DNA of 64,000 nucleotides from contig NZ_SGWZ01000001.1 in NCBI RefSeq assembly GCF_004216755.1, positions 496,001 to 560,000 on the forward strand. The letters run 5' to 3'. The DNA comes from Kerstersia gyiorum. GTDB taxonomy: Bacteria > Pseudomonadota > Gammaproteobacteria > Burkholderiales > Burkholderiaceae_B. Below the pieces are notes generated by a model. That model ran no database searches and was not told where the DNA came from. It worked only from the letters and a program-made list of their open reading frames with translations. The first letter of the stretch is position 1, and the number at the start of each line of letters is the position of its first letter. Positions 34,882 through 44,004 of the stretch are shown in pieces. The position numbers and the translations under genes are program-made.

Positions 34882-36056
34882 GCGCCGAGCGCCTGGCCAG
34901 GCTGTTGCCCGCGCCGGGCGCCAACGGCCTGGGCGCCTATGCGTGCGACCCTGGCCGAACGCGTGGCCGGCGGGTGCCCGAGGCCCCGCCATCAAACCGC
35001 ACCGAGTTCCAGCGTGACCGCGATCGCATTATCCACGCCGGCGCATTTCGCAGGCTTGAATACAAAACCCAGGTTTTCATCAATCACGAGGGTGACCTGT
35101 TCCGCACCCGGCTCACGCATAGCCTGGAGGTCGCGCAGATCGCCCGCACGCTGGCGCGCAGCCTGCATCTCAATGAAGACCTGATCGAGGCCATTTCCCT
35201 GGCGCACGATCTTGGGCATACGCCCTTCGGCCATGCCGGGCAGGATGAACTCAATGCCTGCATGCGCGAGCTTTCGCCGGAGGCGGGCGGTTTCGAGCAC
35301 AACCTGCAAAGCCTGCGGGTTGTCGATGAGCTGGAAGAACGCTACGCGGAATTCAAGGGCCTGAACCTCTGCTTCGAAACCCGTGAAGGCATTCTCAAGC
35401 ATTGCTCGGTGTCGCATGCGCGGCAACTGGGCGAGGTCGGCCAGCGTTTCCTGGACCGAACGCAACCTTCGCTGGAGGCCCAACTGGCGAATCTGGCGGA
35501 TGAAATCGCCTATAACAACCACGATATCGACGACGGCCTGCGTTCCGGGTTGGTGCAGTTGCCGCAGTTGCGCGAAGTGCCGGTATTCGGACGTCATTAT
35601 GCCGAAGCCTGCGCGCGCTACCCGGATTTGCCGGAGCGGCGGCTGGTGGCTGAAACCATACGGCAGATGATAGGCACCCTGATCCTGGACCTGACGGTGG
35701 CGACGGCCGGGCGCATTGCCGAACATGCGCCGGACTCCATCGAAGCCGTACGCGCCGCGCCCTTGCTGGCGGGCTTTTCACCGGCATTGCGGCGCGATAG
35801 CGATGAACTCAAGCGCTTTCTGTTCGAGCACCTTTACCGGCACTACAAGGTCATGCGCATGACGGGCAAGGCGCGCCGCATCGTGCGCGAGCTTTATGCT
35901 GCCTTCCTGGATGACCCGCGCCTGTTGCCGCCGGATTACCGGCGCCAGTGCAAGGCAGAGCAGGCCCGCGCCATTGCTGATTACATCGCTGGAATGACGG
36001 ACCGCTATGCCATGCGCGAGCATGAACGGTTGTTCGATATGCGCAGGGTGGAGTAG
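34878..36056 (+). CDS. dgt: dGTP triphosphohydrolase-like HD-domain protein (392 aa)
   Basis: The GTG start overlaps the aroB stop. The HD core is RTRLTHSLEVAQIARTLAR, AHDLGHTPFGHAGQDEL and NHDIDDGLRSG. RDRIIHAGAFRRLEYKTQVF matches the type 2 dGTPase subfamily (UPF0229-like, about 390 aa). It releases tripolyphosphate from dNTPs. The aroK-aroB-dgt order is common in betaproteobacteria. Confidence 0.93.
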   Translation: MSAERLARLLPAPGANGLGAYACDPGRTRGRRVPEAPPSNRTEFQRDRDRIIHAGAFRRLEYKTQVFINHEGDLFRTRLTHSLEVAQIARTLARSLHLNEDLIEAISLAHDLGHTPFGHAGQDELNACMRELSPEAGGFEHNLQSLRVVDELEERYAEFKGLNLCFETREGILKHCSVSHARQLGEVGQRFLDRTQPSLEAQLANLADEIAYNNHDIDDGLRSGLVQLPQLREVPVFGRHYAEACARYPDLPERRLVAETIRQMIGTLILDLTVATAGRIAEHAPDSIEAVRAAPLLAGFSPALRRDSDELKRFLFEHLYRHYKVMRMTGKARRIVRELYAAFLDDPRLLPPDYRRQCKAEQARAIADYIAGMTDRYAMREHERLFDMRRVE

Positions 36057-36091
36057 CCGGGCAGGGCTGCCCGGCAGCCGCCTGCGGCGTT

Positions 36092-36970
36092 TCAACCCGT
36101 GTTGCGGTTGAATACCGGCATGGGGGCCGATTGCCGCAGCACGGCTTCGCTCAACCAGGCCGCGGCACGGTAGGCGCGGCGCGCCACCAGGTCTGCCGGC
36201 AGTTGGCGGTAATCATCATTGAATACTTCGAAACTGTACGGACCGGTGTAGCCGATTTCGTGCAGCCGCATCACGATGTCCGTCAACTGGGCATTGTGCG
36301 GGCCTTCGCCGGGAAACACGCGGAAGTGGCGGGCAGCGGCGCGGCGCTCGCTGGCCGTATCGACACTGTGCCAGAGAAAATCGGCCAACTGGACGAGGAA
36401 GATTTTTTCCGGGGAAATGTCGCTGATGGCGGCCAGCGGCGTGGCTGTTGCGAGGATATGGTATGAATCCAGCACCAGCCCGAGGTTGGGGCTGTCTGCT
36501 GCTTCGACGATATCCCAGGCCAGGCGGTAATCGTTGACGGTGCGCGCCCAGGAAATGGCTTCATAGGCGATACGTATGTTCAGCGGAATGGCCAGCGTGG
36601 CCAGTCGCCGCAGGTCAGTGGCGATGATGTCCTGGTCCTGGCTGGCATGGCCTGAGGTAGAGGCGCTGGCAATCAGCACCCGGCAATCCAGCGCCTGGCA
36701 CAGTTCCAGCAGATGCTTGGCGATGTCCGTCTTGTATTCGCGCAACAGGCCGGGCAGGCCTTCGTAGTCGCGCAGCGCCTGCAGGGCGGTGACTTCCAGG
36801 CCGCTGCGGCGTACCAGGCCGATGGCGTCGTCCAGCCCCTGCGGATGCTCGACCAGGTCACGGGCGGACAGGCTGATGCGGGTGAAGCCGCTGGCCTGTG
36901 CGGCAGCCAGACGGGCCTGCAGCGGTCCGGCCAGCGAAACGCTGTCTATGCCGAATTGTCCGATGTTCAT
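36092..36970 (-). CDS. Sugar-phosphate isomerase-like TIM barrel, probable 3-dehydroshikimate dehydratase domain (292 aa)
   Basis: This AP-endonuclease-2/xylose-isomerase-like TIM barrel has GFTRISLSARDLVEHPQG, AYEAISWARTVNDYRLAWDI, GLVLDSYHIL and QLADFLWHS, with Glu, Asp, His and Glu placed as metal ligands (last one in YSFEVFNDDYRQLP). It resembles the N-terminal half of QuiC-type 3-dehydroshikimate dehydratases. It overlaps the upstream HPPD-like gene by 4 nt. Together the two genes carry both halves of the Pseudomonas QuiC fusion, in reverse order. The product would be protocatechuate. Confidence 0.72.
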   Translation of the reverse strand: MNIGQFGIDSVSLAGPLQARLAAAQASGFTRISLSARDLVEHPQGLDDAIGLVRRSGLEVTALQALRDYEGLPGLLREYKTDIAKHLLELCQALDCRVLIASASTSGHASQDQDIIATDLRRLATLAIPLNIRIAYEAISWARTVNDYRLAWDIVEAADSPNLGLVLDSYHILATATPLAAISDISPEKIFLVQLADFLWHSVDTASERRAAARHFRVFPGEGPHNAQLTDIVMRLHEIGYTGPYSFEVFNDDYRQLPADLVARRAYRAAAWLSEAVLRQSAPMPVFNRNTG

Positions 36971-37866
36971 GACGCCGCTCCCGGGCTGTCTTCCAGCTCT
37001 CGCACCAATTCGAAGTGCACGCCATCCAGGTAGGCCTGGGTCAATGCGCCGCGTTCATCGCTGTGCAGCAGCGAGGACTCCACGAAATCCAGGCCGTTGC
37101 GGCGCATTTCCGCCACGCTGGCCAGGACGTCTGGCGTGGCGAAGGCCAGGCGGTGCAGCTGTTCCACCGGGTGGGCACTGGCGGCGTCCGGCGTGGGTTC
37201 TATCAATTGCAGGAAAAAGCGGCGGCAGGGGCTTTGCAGGACCCGTCCGCTGGGCAGGTTGCCAAAGCGCGTGCCCGGCGGCAGGGCGCTGAAGTCGAGC
37301 AGGTTTTCGTAGAAGGCGATCCAGTCGTCCAGGCGGCCGATGCCGACATACTGCACGATGCCGAAGAAACGCAGCGGCGTGGCCAGCGGGCGGCGTGCCG
37401 CCGGTACATCGACGGGAACGAAGTCGACGTCGTAGATGGAGAATTCCTCGTAGCGGTCGACGAAATAGATCTTGCTGGCGCCTACGCCCCGAATGGCGGG
37501 AATATTCAACTCCATGGCTTCGACCTGGGGGGCGACAGGCCAGGCGCCACGTGCCGTGGCGGCGCGCCAGGCGGCGCCTGCGTCGCGCACGCGGAAGGCG
37601 ATGGCCGCGATCTCTGGCATGGCGGACGGATAGGCGGTGCTCAGGCCTTCCTGGGTATGGGCGTTGACGATGATGTTCATGCCGCCCTGGCGGTACAGCA
37701 GGACTTCACGGGAACGGTGGCGTCCGGCAAGGTGAAAGCCCAGTTTTTCCAGCAGCTGCCCGAAAGCCTGCGGGCGGGTGGTGGCGTATTCGATGAACTC
37801 AACGCAATCCAGCCCCAGGGTATTGCGCAGCTCGCCGATGGCTTCACGATCCGAAATACCGTTCAT
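36967..37866 (-). CDS. 4-Hydroxyphenylpyruvate-dioxygenase-like VOC protein (299 aa)
   Basis: The start at 37866 has AGGAG upstream. Two vicinal-oxygen-chelate modules are present: the first with LDCVEFIEYATTRPQAFGQL, the second with FGIVQYVGIGRLDDWIAFYE, EQLHRLAFATPDV and DGVHFELVRE. The first metal His of HPPD is Gln here (QYVG for HVVG). This matches the C-terminal half of QuiC-type fusions rather than true HPPD. It is coupled to the TIM-barrel gene by an ATGA. Confidence 0.72.
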   Translation of the reverse strand: MNGISDREAIGELRNTLGLDCVEFIEYATTRPQAFGQLLEKLGFHLAGRHRSREVLLYRQGGMNIIVNAHTQEGLSTAYPSAMPEIAAIAFRVRDAGAAWRAATARGAWPVAPQVEAMELNIPAIRGVGASKIYFVDRYEEFSIYDVDFVPVDVPAARRPLATPLRFFGIVQYVGIGRLDDWIAFYENLLDFSALPPGTRFGNLPSGRVLQSPCRRFFLQLIEPTPDAASAHPVEQLHRLAFATPDVLASVAEMRRNGLDFVESSLLHSDERGALTQAYLDGVHFELVRELEDSPGAAS

Positions 37867-37918
37867 AGGGTAAAACTCCTGTTGCGAATGAGAGGGGGCT
37901 GGCGGGTGCGAGCCAGCA

Positions 37919-40780
37919 CTATATTGCCATGGAAAGCACGCGTTGCAGATACGGGGCCGTGGGGCTGTCCGTGGCTGCGATGGCTTCCGGTGTGCCCTGG
38001 GCCACAATCCGCCCGCCGCCCTGGCCGCCTTCCGGCCCCATGTCGATCACCCAGTCCGCTGTTTTGATGACATCGAGATTGTGCTCGATCACCAGGACGG
38101 TATTGCCTGCCTCGACCAGCTGGTTGAGTACCTGCAGCAGCATCTGTATATCCTGGAAGTGCAGGCCGGTAGTGGGTTCGTCCAGGACGTACAGGGTCTT
38201 GCCGGTACCGCGCCGCGCCAGTTCCAGCGAGAGCTTGACGCGCTGGGCTTCGCCGCCCGACAGCGTAGTGGCGCTTTGTCCCAGGCGGATATAGGACAGG
38301 CCGACGTCCGCCAGGGTTTGCAGCCGCCGGGCAATCGCCGGGACGGCTTCGAAGTATTCCAGTGCCTGTTCCACGGTCAGGTCCAGCACTTCGCTGATGT
38401 TGCGGCCGCGATAGCGGATTTCCAGGGTTTCACGGTTGTAGCGCTTGCCCTGGCAGGTGTCGCAAGGCACGTACATATCCGGCAGGAAGTGCATTTCGAC
38501 CTTGACCACGCCGTCGCCCTGGCAGGCTTCGCAGCGGCCGCCCTTCACATTGAAGCTGAAGCGGCCGGGGTCGTAGCCCCGTGCCCGCGACTCAGGCACC
38601 CCGGCGAACAGTTCGCGCATGGGCGTGAACAGGCCGGTGTAGGTGGCCGGGTTGCTGCGCGGGGTGCGGCCGATCGGGCTCTGGTCGACGGTGATGATCT
38701 TGTCGAAGTGCTCCAGGCCGGTGATGGCCGCATAGGGGGCAGGTTCTTCCTGGGCACGGTTCAATGCCATGGCCGCCACGCGGGCCAGGGTGTCGTTGAC
38801 CAGCGTGGATTTGCCGGAACCGGAAACCCCTGCGACGCAGACGAGCTTGCCCACGGGCAGGCGCAGGTCGACATTCTTCAGGTTGTTGCCGGTGCAGCCC
38901 GACAGTTCCAGCCAGCGGGTATCGTCATCCACGGCACGGCGCTGCGGGACAGCCACTGCACGCGTGCCATTGAGATACTGGCCGGTCAGGGAGGCGGGCT
39001 GTGTCTGGATGTCGGCGGGCGTGCCCTGGGCCGTGACCGTGCCGCCGTGCTCTCCTGCGCCCGGTCCCATGTCCACGACCCAATCAGCCTCGCGGATCAT
39101 GTCTTCGTCGTGTTCGACGACGATGACGCTATTGCCCAGGTCGCGCAGGTGCTTGAGCGTACTGATGAGGCGGTCGTTGTCGCGCTGGTGCAGGCCGATG
39201 GAGGGTTCGTCCAGCACATACATGACGCCGGTCAGGCCGGAGCCGATTTGGCTGGCCAGACGGATGCGCTGGGCCTCGCCGCCGGAAATCGTGGTGGCGC
39301 TGCGATCCAAGGACAGATACCCCAGGCCGACATTATTCAGGAAGCGCAGCCGGGCGCTGATCTCGTTGACGATGCGTGCGGCGATTTCCTGGCGTGCGCC
39401 TTCGAGCGCGAGGTTGTCGAACCAGTTCTGGCAGGCGGCCAGCGGCATGGCTTCTACCTCGTAGATGGCCAGGCCGGTTTCCTGGCCCAGGCGTTCGCCT
39501 GGCGGCATGTCATGACCGATACGGACATGACGGGCCTCGGCGCGCAGGCGCGAGCCGCCGCATTCCGGACAGGTCTGGATGCTGCGGAATTTTTCCAGCT
39601 CTTCACGGACGGCCGATGAATCGGTTTCGCGCCAGCGCCGTTCCAGGTTGGGAATAATGCCTTCGAACGGATGGCGGCGCACAGTGCTGCGGCCTTTCTC
39701 GTTAAGATAGGCGAATTCGATTTCTTCGCTGCCGGAACCGTTCAGCACGATCCCGCGGACGTCTTCTGGCAAGGCTTCGAACGGGGTTTCCAGGTCGAAG
39801 CCATAATGCGTCGCCAGGCTGTTGAGCATATTGAAGGCAAAGGCATTGCGCCGGTCCCAGCCCTTGATGGCGCCGCTTGCCAGGCTCAGTTCGGGAAAGG
39901 CGACGATGCGCTTGGCATCGAACACGCCGACCTGTCCCAGCCCATCGCAGCAGGGGCAGGCACCCATGGGGTTGTTGAAGCTGAACAGGCGCGGTTCCAG
40001 TTCTGTCAGCCCGCGGCTGCAGACGGGACAGGCATAGCGGCTGGAAAATACCTGTTCGGCATTGTTGTCCATATCCAGCAACAGGATGCGTCCCTGGGAC
40101 AGCGCCAGCGCGGTTTCCAGGCTTTCGGCCAGGCGCGAGCGCACGCCTGCGCGTACACGCAGGCGGTCCACCACGACATCCAGGCTGTGGCGGGTGTTGG
40201 GGTCCAGCGCCGGCATGGAGTCGATGTCCGTCATCTCGCCGTCCAGACGCAGGCGTACATACCCCTGAGCTTGCAGATTGGCACATTCGGCTTCGAAACT
40301 GCCCTTGCGGTCGTGTGCCACGGGCGCGAGAATGGCGATGCGGCTTTCTTCCGGCATGGCGAGCACGGCATCGACCATCTGCGCGACGCTTTGCGCTTCC
40401 AGCGGCTCGCCATGTTCGGGGCAATAAGGTGTGCCAACTCTGGCATACAGCAGGCGCAGATAGTCGTGGATTTCTGTTACCGTGCCGACGGTGGAACGCG
40501 GGTTGTGGCCTGCGGATTTCTGCTCGATGGCAATGGCGGGCGACAGTCCCTCGATCAGGTCGACGTCCGGCTTGTCCATCAGTTGCAGGAACTGGCGCGC
40601 GTAGGCCGACAGGCTTTCGACGTAGCGCCGCTGGCCTTCGGCATACAAGGTGTCGAAAGCCAGGGAAGATTTGCCCGAACCCGAGACGCCCGTCATCACC
40701 ACAAGCTTGTGGCGAGGCAGGTCCAGGGAAATGTTTTTCAGGTTATGGGTGCGTGCGCCGCGTATGCGAATTTCATCCAT
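37919..40780 (-). CDS. uvrA: Excinuclease ABC subunit UvrA (953 aa)
   Basis: This is the DNA damage recognition ATPase of nucleotide excision repair. Two ABC modules are present (GVSGSGKSSLAFDTLYAEG near the N-terminus, GVSGSGKSTLVNDTL in the second). Zinc fingers are CPVCSRGL...CPCCDGLG and CEACQGDGVV...CDTCQGKRYN. Signature TTLSGGEAQRVKLSLEL. It is full length and divergent from ssb. Confidence 0.97.
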   Translation of the reverse strand: MDEIRIRGARTHNLKNISLDLPRHKLVVMTGVSGSGKSSLAFDTLYAEGQRRYVESLSAYARQFLQLMDKPDVDLIEGLSPAIAIEQKSAGHNPRSTVGTVTEIHDYLRLLYARVGTPYCPEHGEPLEAQSVAQMVDAVLAMPEESRIAILAPVAHDRKGSFEAECANLQAQGYVRLRLDGEMTDIDSMPALDPNTRHSLDVVVDRLRVRAGVRSRLAESLETALALSQGRILLLDMDNNAEQVFSSRYACPVCSRGLTELEPRLFSFNNPMGACPCCDGLGQVGVFDAKRIVAFPELSLASGAIKGWDRRNAFAFNMLNSLATHYGFDLETPFEALPEDVRGIVLNGSGSEEIEFAYLNEKGRSTVRRHPFEGIIPNLERRWRETDSSAVREELEKFRSIQTCPECGGSRLRAEARHVRIGHDMPPGERLGQETGLAIYEVEAMPLAACQNWFDNLALEGARQEIAARIVNEISARLRFLNNVGLGYLSLDRSATTISGGEAQRIRLASQIGSGLTGVMYVLDEPSIGLHQRDNDRLISTLKHLRDLGNSVIVVEHDEDMIREADWVVDMGPGAGEHGGTVTAQGTPADIQTQPASLTGQYLNGTRAVAVPQRRAVDDDTRWLELSGCTGNNLKNVDLRLPVGKLVCVAGVSGSGKSTLVNDTLARVAAMALNRAQEEPAPYAAITGLEHFDKIITVDQSPIGRTPRSNPATYTGLFTPMRELFAGVPESRARGYDPGRFSFNVKGGRCEACQGDGVVKVEMHFLPDMYVPCDTCQGKRYNRETLEIRYRGRNISEVLDLTVEQALEYFEAVPAIARRLQTLADVGLSYIRLGQSATTLSGGEAQRVKLSLELARRGTGKTLYVLDEPTTGLHFQDIQMLLQVLNQLVEAGNTVLVIEHNLDVIKTADWVIDMGPEGGQGGGRIVAQGTPEAIAATDSPTAPYLQRVLSMAI

Positions 40781-40810
40781 CCGGTAGTCACAGATGCGTA
40801 GGCCAACTTG

Positions 40811-40837
40811 GTACTATAGCGCCCTTCAATGTAGTAC
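40811..40837. promoter_or_regulatory. uvrA-ssb divergent promoter region with an inverted repeat
   Basis: GTACTA (40811-40816) and TAGTAC (40832-40837) form a 6-bp inverted repeat, with TACTAT as a possible -10 for ssb. No CTGT-N8-ACAG LexA box was found in the 72-nt gap. Confidence 0.35.
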
Positions 40838-40852
40838 GTAGAGGAGAACGGC

Positions 40853-41371
40853 ATGGCGTCGGTCAACAAGGTCATTATCGTGGGCAACCTGGGGCGCGAC
40901 CCCGAAGTCCGCTACAGCGCGGATGGCGCGGCAATCTGCAACGTATCCGTGGCAACGACTTCTCAATGGAAGGACAAGGCAAGCGGCGACCGCCGCGAGG
41001 AAACGGAATGGCACCGCGTGGTGTTCTACGGCCGACTGGCCGAAATTGCCGGTGAATACCTGCGCAAGGGGCGTTCCATTTATCTCGAAGGCCGCCTGAA
41101 AACCCGCAAGTGGACGGACAAGGACAACATCGAGCGCTACACCACGGAAATCGTGGCGGACCAGATGCAGATGCTGGGTGGCCGTGAAGACGGCGGTGCC
41201 GGTGGTGCTGGCGGCAGCTATGGTGGTGGCCGTTCCGGTGGTTCCGATTATGGTGATTCGGCGCCCGCACCGCGCCAGGTGCCGCAACAGCGCCAGGCGC
41301 CGCAGCAATCCGCACCGCGTCCCAGCCAGGCGGCGAACCTGGCGGACATGGACGACGATATTCCGTTCTGA
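40853..41371 (+). CDS. ssb: Single-stranded DNA-binding protein (172 aa)
   Basis: The OB fold starts NKVIIVGNLGRDPEVRYSAD and includes TEWHRVVFYGRLAEIAGEYL and IYLEGRLKTRKW. A Gly-rich, then Gln/Pro-rich linker follows. The conserved acidic tip DMDDDIPF recruits repair proteins. AGAGGAG precedes the ATG. Confidence 0.97.
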   Translation: MASVNKVIIVGNLGRDPEVRYSADGAAICNVSVATTSQWKDKASGDRREETEWHRVVFYGRLAEIAGEYLRKGRSIYLEGRLKTRKWTDKDNIERYTTEIVADQMQMLGGREDGGAGGAGGSYGGGRSGGSDYGDSAPAPRQVPQQRQAPQQSAPRPSQAANLADMDDDIPF

Positions 41372-41477
41372 GGATGGCCGTGGCGTGCTGCCGGCGGTAG
41401 GCTCCTGTAGCGGGAGCCAGACTGCCAGGCGCCGCTGCGGATGTCATGCAGTGCCACGGTCGCAGAAGCGGCCGCTG

Positions 41478-41510
41478 CAGGCCGGCCTTGTGCCGGCCTG
41501 TCTGTTTTTT
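41478..41510 (+). terminator. Rho-independent terminator after ssb
   Basis: CAGGCCGGC (41478-41486), loop CTTGT, GCCGGCCTG (41492-41500), then TCTGTTTTTT. A perfect 9-bp stem with a T tract, about 105 nt past the ssb stop. Confidence 0.85.
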
Positions 41511-41535
41511 GCATCAAAGTCTGGGCAGTTGGCGC

Positions 41536-42114
41536 TCAGAACGTCTTGCGCAGTTTCCGGTCCAGGGAAATCAGGCCGCCGCCGAAGGCTGCGAAGAACA
41601 GGCAGCCGAAGGCCCAGAGGCTGGACAGCTGGACGGCCTTGTGTTGCAGCGTCGAAAGCAGGGCGGCACCACCATCGGCCAGGCGCCGCGCACCGTTGGC
41701 GGTGACCAGCGTGGCGGTTTCCTTGATGGCGGCGATGCCGTCCGGACTGAGCAGCGGTTCGGCGTCATACGGGAAGTGCAGGTGGTACCAGACTGTCGTG
41801 AACAGCATGACGGCATTGGCCAGCGCGAAGGCCCGGGTATAGAACCCGAGCAGGATGGCAATGCCGCCCACGACCTGCACAATGGCCAGGAGCGGTGAAA
41901 ACAGCCAGCCGGGGTGAAAGCCAATGTTTTCGACAAAGCCCACCTGGCCCAGCGGGTCCAGGATCTTGGGCCAGCCTTCGATCAGCAGCCAGCCGCCCAG
42001 CGCGACGCGCAGCAGCAGCCAGCCCAGGGGCTGGGCGAACTGGTTATAGAAACCAGATAGTTTGGGGATAATCAGCTGGTCTGGCGAGGTATTGAAATCC
42101 AGCGGTGTTTTCAT
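41536..42114 (-). CDS. DoxX-family membrane protein (192 aa)
   Basis: The ATG at 42114 is chosen. There are four membrane helices: GWLLLRVALGGWLLIEGWPK, PLLAIVQVVGGIAILLGFY, ALANAVMLFTTVWYHLHFPY and a C-terminal one (LWAFGCLFFAAFGGGLI). This is the DoxX/DoxD-like fold. Such proteins are linked to thiosulfate oxidation in archaea, but in most bacteria the role is unclear. It stands alone between ssb and the catabolic island. Confidence 0.82.
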   Translation of the reverse strand: MKTPLDFNTSPDQLIIPKLSGFYNQFAQPLGWLLLRVALGGWLLIEGWPKILDPLGQVGFVENIGFHPGWLFSPLLAIVQVVGGIAILLGFYTRAFALANAVMLFTTVWYHLHFPYDAEPLLSPDGIAAIKETATLVTANGARRLADGGAALLSTLQHKAVQLSSLWAFGCLFFAAFGGGLISLDRKLRKTF

Positions 42115-42347
42115 GGAACTCTCGGTATGAAGGAAGGAATCGACCAGCGGCAGAGTATCCCGCCGTTGTTGCTGCAATTCTTATAATGATTGAGGATCAT
42201 TTGCCAAAGCGCAAGCTTTAGTTGCGCATGAATACATGCCTGCCGGCAAGGCTGTTGCCGGACAATGGCGGCGTGCAGGCTGCTTCGTCCCGCCACCATC
42301 GGCTGGTCCGGGGGCGCAACCGTGCATGCCATGGCCATGGTCGTGAC

Positions 42348-43109
42348 ATGCCTACTATATGGTTAAAAATGATAAGTACATTGAGCAGTGCCGATATCGC
42401 CGCCCGCGCACCGCGCTTTGCCTTGATTCCGGTAGGCGCCTTCGAGCAGCACGGCCCTCATCTGCCGGTGACGACCGATACCCTGATTGCCCAGGCCATC
42501 GGACAGGCGGTCTGCGAGCGCGCCGGCGGCATGCTGGTCAGCCCGGTGACGGTCAGCTGCTCGCATGAACATGCCGGGTTTCCGGGTACGGTTTCGGTGT
42601 CGGCGACGACGCTGGCGATGCAGGTCCATGACATGGCCGATTCCTTGGAGCAGGCCGGGTTTGGCCTGGTGGTCGTGCTGAATTGCCATGGCGGCAATTA
42701 TGTCTTGTCCAATGTGGCGCAGGAACGCAACGTGAGGCGTCCGCGCATGCTGCTGTTGCCAGCGCGCCAGCATTGGGAAGCGGCAGTGGCCCATGCCGGC
42801 GTGGAAAGCAGCCCGAGCGCCGACATGCATGGCGGCGAGATCGAAACTTCCCTGCTGCTGCATCTGTGGCCTCAGGCGGTGCGCGTGGATCTGATCCAGG
42901 ACCATGCCGCGCCGAACCGGCCCTTGCTGACGTTCCATGGCATGCGCCACTATGCCGAGCAGGGCGTGATCGGTTTCCCGTCGAGGGCAACAGCTGGTAA
43001 AGGCCGGTTGTTGCTGGAGAAGATGGCGGAGCTGCTGGCAGGCGAGATCCAGGCAGCGCTAGAGAGCATCGGGTGTCCCCTTGACGGCCCAGCCGCCATC
43101 GACCGATAG
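42348..43109 (+). CDS. Creatininase-family metal-dependent amidohydrolase (253 aa)
   Basis: Metal ligands are seen in PVGAFEQHGPHLPVTTDTL (Glu, His, Asp), NCHGGNYVLSNVAQE and MHGGEIETSLLLH. The family hydrolyses cyclic or linear amides (creatinine, formamides). The specific substrate is unknown. The start is at 42348 or 42369. The 3' end overlaps the converging SDR gene by 51 nt. Confidence 0.85.
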   Translation: MPTIWLKMISTLSSADIAARAPRFALIPVGAFEQHGPHLPVTTDTLIAQAIGQAVCERAGGMLVSPVTVSCSHEHAGFPGTVSVSATTLAMQVHDMADSLEQAGFGLVVVLNCHGGNYVLSNVAQERNVRRPRMLLLPARQHWEAAVAHAGVESSPSADMHGGEIETSLLLHLWPQAVRVDLIQDHAAPNRPLLTFHGMRHYAEQGVIGFPSRATAGKGRLLLEKMAELLAGEIQAALESIGCPLDGPAAIDR

Positions 43110-43847
43110 GGTCGTGCCGGTAATGTAGCTGGCCGCTGGCGATACCAGGAAGGCGGCCGCAGCGGCGATTTCCTCGGGTTCGCCTAGGCGACCCAGGGGC
43201 GTGCGGCGGGCAATGGCCTGCATATCCAGTGCCCCCTTGTCCTGCAGGGCCAGCGTCAGCGCGGTGGTGACATAGCCAGGGGCAATGGCATTGACGCGTA
43301 TGCCCTGGTTGCCCCATTCGACTGCCATGGCGCGCGTCATGCCGAGAATCCCGGCCTTGGCGGCGCTATATGCATTGCGGGCGGGAATGCCGACGAAACT
43401 GGCAATAGAACCGGTATTGACGATGGCTCCCCGGTTGCCGCGCGCATCCGCTTGCTGGTGCAGCATATGGGCGGCGACGGACTGGCTCATCAAGAAGGCG
43501 CCGCCCAGGTGTATCGAAAGCAGGTGGTTGAAGCCGGCGGCGCTTTGTTCCAGCGTGGGCGCGACCTGTTCGCCTATGCCGGCGTTGTTGATCAAGGCAT
43601 GGATACGCCCGAAATGCGCAATGGCAGCTGCCACGGCGTCGCGCACGCTGTCCTCCTGGCTGACGTCGCAGCCCAGCCCCAGGTGGGCGGGCCCCAGTTC
43701 AGCGGCGCATTGGCTGGCCTGGGCGGCGTCCAGGTCGAGTATGCCTACCCGCCAGCCGCTGTCCGCCATATGCCGGGCGGTCGCCCAACCTATGCCTTGG
43801 GCCGCGCCGGTGATGAGGATGGCGGCAGGGGAAGAAATCGCTTGCAT
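43059..43847 (-). CDS. Short-chain dehydrogenase/reductase (262 aa)
   Basis: The start at 43847 has AAGGAGA upstream. Cofactor motif TGAAQGIG, then NNAGIG, the catalytic Ser in IVNTGSIASFVG, YSAAKAG (Tyr and Lys) and a C-terminal SVDGGW, as in classical FabG-like SDRs. An Asp after the second strand (GILDLDAAQ) favours NAD. It is divergent from the LysR gene and likely controlled by it. Confidence 0.9.
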   Translation of the reverse strand: MQAISSPAAILITGAAQGIGWATARHMADSGWRVGILDLDAAQASQCAAELGPAHLGLGCDVSQEDSVRDAVAAAIAHFGRIHALINNAGIGEQVAPTLEQSAAGFNHLLSIHLGGAFLMSQSVAAHMLHQQADARGNRGAIVNTGSIASFVGIPARNAYSAAKAGILGMTRAMAVEWGNQGIRVNAIAPGYVTTALTLALQDKGALDMQAIARRTPLGRLGEPEEIAAAAAFLVSPAASYITGTTLSVDGGWAVKGTPDAL

Positions 43848-44004
43848 CGTTGTCTCCTTGGTTTTTTTGCAGGACGGGCGAAATCCGTGATAGAAATAGC
43901 ATTCCAATATTGAATCATGTTCCAGTTTTGGCGTCGTGGGTAGGGGCAGCCTGGCCGGATGACAGGAAAAGGCCGCGCCGCGATGCGTTCCGGATGGATG
44001 GCCA
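43848..44004. promoter_or_regulatory. Divergent SDR/lysR promoter region
   Basis: CAATATTG (43905-43912) is a perfect palindrome flanked by T and A, in an AT-richer patch between the divergent SDR and lysR genes. It fits the T-N(10-11)-A style of LysR sites but is a weak call on its own. Confidence 0.35.

Noticed and set aside
37943..39619. 558-aa plus-strand frame
   Set aside because: Antisense to uvrA; no domain and typical shadow composition.
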